Below are positions 58,295 to 64,000 of a DNA stretch of 64,000 bases, piece by piece (positions within the stretch are counted from its first letter, which is position 1; each line of letters begins with the position of its first letter). The DNA comes from Lachnospiraceae bacterium (GTDB taxonomy: Bacteria > Bacillota > Clostridia > Lachnospirales > Lachnospiraceae): contig CAJTDN010000016.1 in NCBI GenBank assembly GCA_910574865.1, positions 49,711 to 113,710 on the forward strand, in the 5' to 3' direction. A program made the position numbers and the translations under genes. The notes under the pieces were generated by a model. It ran no database searches, was not told the origin of the DNA, and saw only the letters and a program-made list of their open reading frames with translations.

Positions 58295-61044
58295 AGGGGG
58301 CGGGGAGAACTTCGGCGGCGCGCTTGCTGGTGAGGGCGTACTGGCGGAAAAACAAGGTTTTCAATCTGATTTTAATGTGCACGGTGGCGATGGTCACCCT
58401 CAGTTCGTTCTGTGTGTTCAGCCTGGTTCAGGGAAAATTAAACGCGGACGTGAAAAATTTTGTCTGTGCTGCGGGAATGACGGCGGACGCCTATGTGGAA
58501 AACGGGACGGAAGACATAAGCGACGAAATCGAGAATCTTTCGCTCACGAGTCGTATCGGATATGAGAAACAAGCGGGAAAGCTTTTTGTGGAGGGGAGCC
58601 CGTTTTGTGATTGCGTCGTTTGCGAGGAGGAGACGTTTCAGACGATGATTCTGCCCGCGCTGCTCCATATGGAAGGGGTCTATCCGCAGACATGCGAGGA
58701 AATCATGCTGTCCACCAAGGTGCTGGAACAGCTCGGCATTCGTGAGCCGGAGGTTGGGATGACGATTACGCTGGAGTTTTACTGGGACGATTTTACGGTC
58801 GGAAAGCTAGAGGGCGAGCAGGAATTCGTGCTGTCGGGTTATTTTGAGGAAGCCTCAAGCAGCGTGGGCGGGCGTTCGAAGGCATTCCTGGCAAAAGAGC
58901 GTTTAGGCAGGGCGGGAATGATGCTTTATCCTTGCAGAATCATGCTGGAGACAGATCAGGATTATCTGAACGGGACGCAGGTGGCCAAACAGCTTACTTC
59001 CAGCGTCAAACTGAATGATGGCCAATATATCATCGCCAATGATTCGCCCGGATACCGGGCGCTGCGCGCCTCCATGGGAAGCTACGGCATGGCGGTCGTT
59101 TTTTGCGTGTTTCTTTTCTTGTTTTTGTTCTTCATTCTTTATAATTTGAAGCTGGTCTCGCTGGAGTCGGATGTCCGAGGGTTCGGGCTATGGAAGGCAC
59201 TTGGCGTGACGGACAAGGAAGTGGGACAGATTTATAAGAGGCAGGCATGGGGGGTCTGGCTGGCGGGAACGGGTTTCGGCGTGGCGGTCGGAAGCGTCGT
59301 CGTGTGCGGCGTGTTCCCGCGAATCATCGGCAGGCTGTACCTTGGCGGGCTTACAAAAGTTGACGGGGAAATGGTGGCGGTCTCGGCCTTTGATTTCAAG
59401 TGGCTGCTTGTTACCGTGGCTTTGACGGGACTCGCGATGGCCGTGTCTTTGGAGGCGGCCATGCGGAAGATGCAAAGGCTTTCGCTTCGGGAGGCGATTG
59501 ATTTTACTGAGGGCAAGGTGAAGAAGAAGGTAGATATTCACAGGCTGGCCGAAAAAAAGAGCCGAAGGAACGTGTTGTCGGAACTGGCATGGATGAACGC
59601 GCTGCGTTCGAAGAAAAAATTTATCAGCATCGTGTGCGCGCTTGCCCTAGGATGGGAAATCGTCTTGTGTGCCAGCGTGATTTCGGATGGGATTGACAAG
59701 ATGAACGAGTTGGAGACAAACCCGGATTTCACAATCGGGATCATGCAGAGTGCGACGATGCGTGTGATTACGATGCCATGGGGGATGGAGGAGGTTTTTT
59801 CCAACCAGGACGCGGAAGGGCGGAAGTTTTTCCCCGACCGGGACGTGGAGGAGTTGCTCGCGCGGGTAAAGGTGGCGGGCGAGGCGGAAAAAATCAGGGG
59901 CTTCATCCCTGGGTTGGACGACAAGGGTCTGGCATGCTTGGAAGTTTTGAACGGTTACCGGGACGCATGTATCATCATACAGGTGTTTGACGGGGAGGAC
60001 ATGGGGAAACTGTTAGAATATGCGGAAAAAACCGGGAACATAAAGCCAGATGCAGGGAGATTAGAACCTGCGAATTCAGAAAAAGGGGACTTGGCAAGCG
60101 GGGCTCCGGGTGTCGGCCAGACGGGAATCATGGAAAAAGACAACTTGCGGGAAGTCATGCGGACGGGAAACGGCGTGTTTATCTTGCATAAAAACATGTT
60201 AAACGGCAGGGAGGTGGAGGCCGAGAAGAAAATCGGGATTGAGTTTGGTGGCAGCGAGCTGATTGTGGGCGTACAGACAGACCCCGCAAAGAGATTCACA
60301 CTGGTCAATTGCGGTTACCTGAACGTGGAGGACGAGGCGTTCCCGCACTTGGGGCTGGCGTGGCCGGACGATGAGACAATCTGCCTGGCAGTGGGCGAGG
60401 ACACCTTCAATATGCTGGCGGAGCGTATGTCCGTGCAGAATTTCGCCATCCGTTTCAATGTGGAGGAGGGGCAGGAGCCGACGGCCAAGGAGGTATTGAA
60501 AAACTGGGTGAACCAGAAAAACATCGCATTTCTGGAGACGAATCAGCCTTCACCGCTCGAATTGTTTTCCATTACTTGTAATTCGGACACAATGGCGGAA
60601 AACGAGGCTTACATTATCGGTAGCCGCATCCTGTTGTTCGTCGTCAGCTTGTTCCTGGTGTTTGCCGGAATCGTGAATTATACGAGCATGTTGATGGGAA
60701 ATGCAACGTCGAGGCGGCGGGAGTTCGAGTTATTGGGAAATATCGGGGTGACGAAGAGGCAGATACGGAGGATGTTGGCCTTGGAAAGCCTGGTTTATTT
60801 CGGGACAAGCATCATTTTGATTCTCACGGTGGGAAACGGGCTATTGTTTTTGTTGCAGGATTATATGAAAGAGAAGCTGTACTATTTCACGTTCCGTTAT
60901 CCGGTAGGGGCGTGGGCTGGCATGTTCGTGCTTTTCGGGACGATTTCTGTCATATTGCCACAGATGTTGTACCGAACAAAAGGTCGGAAAAAAGTCGCAA
61001 AAGGTCGAAGCGGTCGAAATAAGGTTGAAGAAAGCTCGAAATAA
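58291..61044 (+). CDS. FtsX-domain ABC permease
   Basis: A 917-residue membrane protein. One helix lies at about residues 25-48, then a large outside domain (about 50-260), three helices between about 265 and 390, another helix near 445-465, a second large outside domain (about 470-780), and three final helices. The last block, TSRRREFELLGNIGVTKRQI, is typical of FtsX domains. Two FtsX units plus two outside domains match MacB/BceB-like mechanotransmitter or export permeases. The start is ATG 58291, overlapping the ATPase stop. Partner peptide or lipid unknown. Confidence 0.9.
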   Translation: MKGAGRTSAARLLVRAYWRKNKVFNLILMCTVAMVTLSSFCVFSLVQGKLNADVKNFVCAAGMTADAYVENGTEDISDEIENLSLTSRIGYEKQAGKLFVEGSPFCDCVVCEEETFQTMILPALLHMEGVYPQTCEEIMLSTKVLEQLGIREPEVGMTITLEFYWDDFTVGKLEGEQEFVLSGYFEEASSSVGGRSKAFLAKERLGRAGMMLYPCRIMLETDQDYLNGTQVAKQLTSSVKLNDGQYIIANDSPGYRALRASMGSYGMAVVFCVFLFLFLFFILYNLKLVSLESDVRGFGLWKALGVTDKEVGQIYKRQAWGVWLAGTGFGVAVGSVVVCGVFPRIIGRLYLGGLTKVDGEMVAVSAFDFKWLLVTVALTGLAMAVSLEAAMRKMQRLSLREAIDFTEGKVKKKVDIHRLAEKKSRRNVLSELAWMNALRSKKKFISIVCALALGWEIVLCASVISDGIDKMNELETNPDFTIGIMQSATMRVITMPWGMEEVFSNQDAEGRKFFPDRDVEELLARVKVAGEAEKIRGFIPGLDDKGLACLEVLNGYRDACIIIQVFDGEDMGKLLEYAEKTGNIKPDAGRLEPANSEKGDLASGAPGVGQTGIMEKDNLREVMRTGNGVFILHKNMLNGREVEAEKKIGIEFGGSELIVGVQTDPAKRFTLVNCGYLNVEDEAFPHLGLAWPDDETICLAVGEDTFNMLAERMSVQNFAIRFNVEEGQEPTAKEVLKNWVNQKNIAFLETNQPSPLELFSITCNSDTMAENEAYIIGSRILLFVVSLFLVFAGIVNYTSMLMGNATSRRREFELLGNIGVTKRQIRRMLALESLVYFGTSIILILTVGNGLLFLLQDYMKEKLYYFTFRYPVGAWAGMFVLFGTISVILPQMLYRTKGRKKVAKGRSGRNKVEESSK

Positions 61045-61071
61045 GGCCGAAAAAAGAATAAAAAAGGTCGA

Positions 61072-61100
61072 TTGAATTTGTTTCGTATCCTTGTTACAAT
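61072..61100 (+). promoter_or_regulatory. Promoter ending at element B3
   Basis: TTGAAT (61072-61077), 17-bp spacer, TACAAT (61095-61100). The first base of the B3 hairpin follows directly. Confidence 0.65.
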
Positions 61101-61166
61101 GGATTACGAGAGCATGTGATGCGGAGTAATCCGTGAGTGTCGTGGTGGCAAAACGGATTTTGCTCC
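61101..61166 (+). repeat. Two-hairpin element, family B, copy B3
   Basis: GGATTAC/GTAATCC (61101-61107, 61126-61132) around GCAT-GTG-ATGC, then a second hairpin GGCAAAAC/ATTTTGCTCC (61147-61166). Confidence 0.8.
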
Positions 61167-61333
61167 CTACATCATTAGAATGGCAGTAGTTATGTATGGG
61201 AAGAAGTGCGGTTTTGGAAACGAAGAGGGTTCTATAAGATTAGTTTCATGCTTGAACAAGATTTTCCGAAAGGGCAAATGTTTACCAAGGCCGTGCGGCT
61301 GGTTTTCGACGGCCAGGGGAGACGGGAGGTCTG

Positions 61334-61500
61334 TTGAAAGTTCGAAAAAGTTCGACAAAAGGCGCAAGAAAGTTCGAAAAAGTTCGACAAAATTCCTGAA
61401 AAGCCCGAAAACAAGGGAAAAACGGGGCCTGGCAGGAGTTCGAAAAGATTCGACTTCTTTTGAATGATTTTTCTCGCATAATCCGTTACAATTATATGTA
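61334..61500 (+). repeat. Repeat C2 with three TCGAA-N4-TTCGA dyads
   Basis: Dyads at 61342-61355, 61374-61387 and 61440-61453, followed by TTTTGAATGATTTTT and TTACAAT, as in C1 at 54.3 kb. It lies just upstream of the surface-protein gene. A 29-codon frame (61248-61337, start MLEQDFPKGQMFTKAVRL) precedes it; I do not recognise it. Confidence 0.75.
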
Positions 61501-61567
61501 GGAGCTGGTGGGATATTTTTCCATCATGAATTACGTTCATACATATAGATGCGAGGAGGAATGACCC

Positions 61568-64000
61568 ATGTTACGAAAGAAGAAAACCAGGAGACGGTAT
61601 TTTCGGACTTCCATCGCCCTTTTGCTGGCGGCGGTGCTGGCCCTGCAGGGGACGAGCCCGCTTTTCGTCCAGGCGAAGGACGTGATGGGGAACACCCCGA
61701 GGACGGTGGACTTTTCAAGGCCGGAGGCCTTGCGGTCCCTGGAAGAGGCGGGCGTGGAAGAGGGCACGCCGCAAGGCGCGCGGTCCGGGCGGACGGTATC
61801 CGGGCAGGGCGAGCAAGGCGGCCGGGACGGTTTTGAAGAATCGCAAGGCGGCCAGCCGCAGGAGGGGACTCCTGCGGGGACGGACGAAACGAATGCGTCC
61901 GATAAAACAAGCACGGATGACAAGGAAAACCCGACCGGAGCGACCGGTAATGCGGACGGGACGGGTGATTCAACTGGAAATGGGGCGGGCGCGAATGATG
62001 TTGGCGTGGACGGTAACAAGGCCGACGTCGATACGTCTGGCACTGGCGGGGCTGCTGACAAGACTGACACCAATGTCGACAAGGCCGGTACGGAAGCTGG
62101 CGCGAACGGCATGAATGCCGACAAGGCCGGTACGGAAGCTGGCGCGAACGGCATGAATGCCGACAAGGCCGGAACAGACAACGGCTTCGGTGCGGGTGCG
62201 ACTGTCCCGGATGCCAACACGGGTGATGCGGCCGCTGACGGGGCTGATTGGGATACCGACGTTTCCGGCACGGATGTCGACTCGAACGATGCGGAAGCGG
62301 ATACGGATGCCGATTCCGAGGAAGGCAAAATCCCTTCCGACCCGGAGGCCGAGGGCAGGGAGCCGGAGGATTTCTACCCGATACCGGAGGAGCCGGGGGG
62401 CGAGCTGGTCAGCTTCGACGGCGGCTCCCGCACGTACCGCACGGGCGACGGACAGTACACGACCGTCATCGGCGGCTACGTGGGAACATACCAGGACGAC
62501 GGGGGCGAGTTCCAATTGGCCGACAACACGCTGGTGGAGCCGGAGACGACCGCCCACGCCGCCAGCGCGGCAGCAGAAACAAACGCGACCGGCGGCCGAA
62601 ACAGCGCGGCCAACGGCCAAAGTGGCGCGGCCGGCCAGGACAACGCCGCCGCGGCCAACGGCCAAAACGGCGCGGCCGACGCGGGCTTCGTGCACAACAG
62701 GCAGAACGACTACCTGGTCGTGCTCCCGAAGAACATCACCCCGGAGGCGGGGATGGTGCTCGTGCGCGGCGGAGACACGATGGAAATCGTGCCGCAGGGC
62801 GGCGACTTTTCCCACTCCGTGGTGAAGGACAACGCCATCCGCTACAACCAGGTGTACGACGGCATTGACGTGCAGTACACGGTTTTAAACGAGAACATCA
62901 AGGAAGACATCATCCTGCGAAAGCCAATGGGGCAGGAGAGCTTCACCTATGAGTTGAAAATTCCCGGCCTGAAGGCCGAGTTGATAGAGAATCAAATATA
63001 TATTTACCCGGAAGAGAAAGACGAGGGCGAGGCGCGCGAGGAGGCGCGGTTCATCCTCGAGGCGCCGTCGATGGAGGACGCGGCGGGCGAGGTGAGCGTC
63101 CACATCGGGATGGGGCTTCGCACGGAAGCGGACGGGCGCGTGCTGCTGACGGTCACGCCGGACGCGGGATGGCTGGCCGACGAGGCGCGGCAGTACCCGG
63201 TGCGCATCGACCCCAGCACGGTCAACGTGGGGCGCGAGTCGTTCAGCATGATCGGCGTGGAGCAGGGCAGCCCCAACGTCAACATCGGTGACAACAATTA
63301 CCCGTACGTCGGCTACGACGACGGCATCGTGTCCGGCAACATTGACTTCGGCTCAATCCACCAGATTTGCCGCACGTACATCAAGATCACGGGCGGGCTG
63401 GAGTCCATTCCCGCCGACGTGAAGATTGACGGCGCGACGTTCTCCGTCAGCCAGCGCACGAACTTCAGCAAGGGAAGCTCGCAGTTCGGGCTGTACCGCG
63501 TGGATGACGCGTGGGACGGCAGCGTGACGTGGATGACGCAGCCAAGCAACCACACGTTCATCGACGTGCAGAACGCCAGCCCCAGGGCGAACGAGTATAT
63601 CCAGTACAACGTGAAGGAGCTGGTCAATGACTGGGTGCAGGGGACGTACGCCAACAACGGCATGGTGCTAAAGGCCATCGACGAGGCTTCCGGCCTGGAC
63701 GCGGCCATGCAGTGCGAGGTGTTAAACAACCGCAACTCCGTCTACGGGCCGACTTTGACCGTGCAATGGTCGCCGGCGGAAGACCCGTTCCTGCGCGACT
63801 TGTCGCTTGACGACACGACTATCACGCTGCGGCCGATGACGGAAAAGGCGGTCAGCGGGAAACTGACGTTTGACGGCATTTTCGCGGACGGCCTGGCGAA
63901 GAGCGGGGCCACGGTGGAATATTACCTGGTTCCGGACGAGGAGGCGGCAGAGGCGCATCGCGAGACGAAGGCTGAGGGCCTATACACATACCCGGACAGC
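61568..64000 (+). CDS. Large secreted DNRLRE-domain surface protein, 5' part (Rhs/WapA-like)
   Basis: Open for all 811 codons to the window edge. A Sec signal peptide (about residues 1-36, basic start, hydrophobic core, ending VQA) is followed by ~300 low-complexity residues rich in Gly, Ala, Asp and Thr, including two perfect 42-bp repeats (62078-62161). From about residue 390 comes a folded region (YNQVYDGIDVQYTVLNENIK), then a DNRLRE domain (about 555-735; WDGSVTWMTQP, VKELVNDWVQGTYANNGMVL). This order is typical of the N-terminus of cell-wall YD-repeat (Rhs/WapA) proteins with C-terminal toxins. GAGGAGG stands ten bases before ATG 61568. Confidence 0.85.
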   Translation, partial: MLRKKKTRRRYFRTSIALLLAAVLALQGTSPLFVQAKDVMGNTPRTVDFSRPEALRSLEEAGVEEGTPQGARSGRTVSGQGEQGGRDGFEESQGGQPQEGTPAGTDETNASDKTSTDDKENPTGATGNADGTGDSTGNGAGANDVGVDGNKADVDTSGTGGAADKTDTNVDKAGTEAGANGMNADKAGTEAGANGMNADKAGTDNGFGAGATVPDANTGDAAADGADWDTDVSGTDVDSNDAEADTDADSEEGKIPSDPEAEGREPEDFYPIPEEPGGELVSFDGGSRTYRTGDGQYTTVIGGYVGTYQDDGGEFQLADNTLVEPETTAHAASAAAETNATGGRNSAANGQSGAAGQDNAAAANGQNGAADAGFVHNRQNDYLVVLPKNITPEAGMVLVRGGDTMEIVPQGGDFSHSVVKDNAIRYNQVYDGIDVQYTVLNENIKEDIILRKPMGQESFTYELKIPGLKAELIENQIYIYPEEKDEGEAREEARFILEAPSMEDAAGEVSVHIGMGLRTEADGRVLLTVTPDAGWLADEARQYPVRIDPSTVNVGRESFSMIGVEQGSPNVNIGDNNYPYVGYDDGIVSGNIDFGSIHQICRTYIKITGGLESIPADVKIDGATFSVSQRTNFSKGSSQFGLYRVDDAWDGSVTWMTQPSNHTFIDVQNASPRANEYIQYNVKELVNDWVQGTYANNGMVLKAIDEASGLDAAMQCEVLNNRNSVYGPTLTVQWSPAEDPFLRDLSLDDTTITLRPMTEKAVSGKLTFDGIFADGLAKSGATVEYYLVPDEEAAEAHRETKAEGLYTYPDS
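62078..62161 (+). repeat. Two perfect 42-bp tandem repeats in the surface-protein gene
   Basis: The units at 62078-62119 and 62120-62161 are identical and code for DKAGTEAGANGMNA; a third unit begins and diverges. Confidence 0.92.

Noticed and set aside
61970..62825. Reverse-strand frames of 222-281 codons in the surface-protein gene
   Set aside because: They arise from the low-complexity Gly/Ala/Asp-rich coding strand; the forward frame has a signal peptide and a DNRLRE domain.

Overview
The window looks like chromosomal DNA of a gut-type Lachnospiraceae bacterium (Firmicutes, Clostridia). Supporting signs are strong AAGGAGG-type ribosome sites, ATG/GTG/TTG starts, a moderately high GC content, many short transporter operons, AgrCA- and LanFEG-like signalling and immunity modules, rubredoxin, ThrH, AsnA, and ferredoxin-type aldo/keto reductase. 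The genus cannot be fixed from sequence alone. No tRNA, rRNA, CRISPR array or intact insertion sequence was seen.

Layout. 0-4 kb: a histidine kinase/OmpR regulator pair diverges from a lantibiotic-immunity-type ABC exporter (ATPase plus two permeases) and a small membrane protein; four AAGG half-sites spaced 11 bp lie before the exporter. 4-6 kb: PdaA-like deacetylase and a NYN-domain protein. 6-19 kb: an amino-sugar region (nagB, RpiR regulator, nagA, GH20 hexosaminidase, TetR and AraC regulators, two GPH-type transporters) ending in decayed solute-binding/acetylesterase DNA. 19-30 kb: MATE pump, Uma2 protein, Gx transporter with NusG-II protein, split chromate transporter, ROK kinase, diguanylate cyclase, SLC45-type transporter, glycerophosphodiesterase. 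30-39 kb: rubredoxin, amino-acid symporter, thrH, NhaC antiporter, C39-like protein, AgrC/AgrA-like pair and an ABC-2 exporter. 39-41 kb: an AT-rich patch of broken genes and an internally deleted IS next to asnA. 42-54 kb: an orphan small transcript, PHP protein, malQ, feoAB, a TruA lacking the catalytic Asp, aldo/keto reductase, MerR regulator, and DUF2975/XRE/DUF4153 genes with a tandem repeat array between them. 54-61 kb: an AT-rich peptide exporter plus thioredoxin-like protein, then a GC-rich BceAB/MacB-like ABC pair. 61.5 kb to the end: the start of a very large secreted DNRLRE/Rhs-like surface protein.

Working together: nagA, nagB and GH20 release and catabolise N-acetylglucosamine, with an RpiR protein and a palindrome placed to sense it. 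The ABC/two-component modules at 0-4, 35-39 and 54-61 kb look like peptide sensing, export and self-protection.

Most unusual are the intergenic regions. They hold at least five families of dispersed hairpin elements, several of which keep pairing through compensatory base changes between copies and sit at transcript 5' ends. They also hold a series of gene relics, several of which keep a start and an end but have lost the middle.
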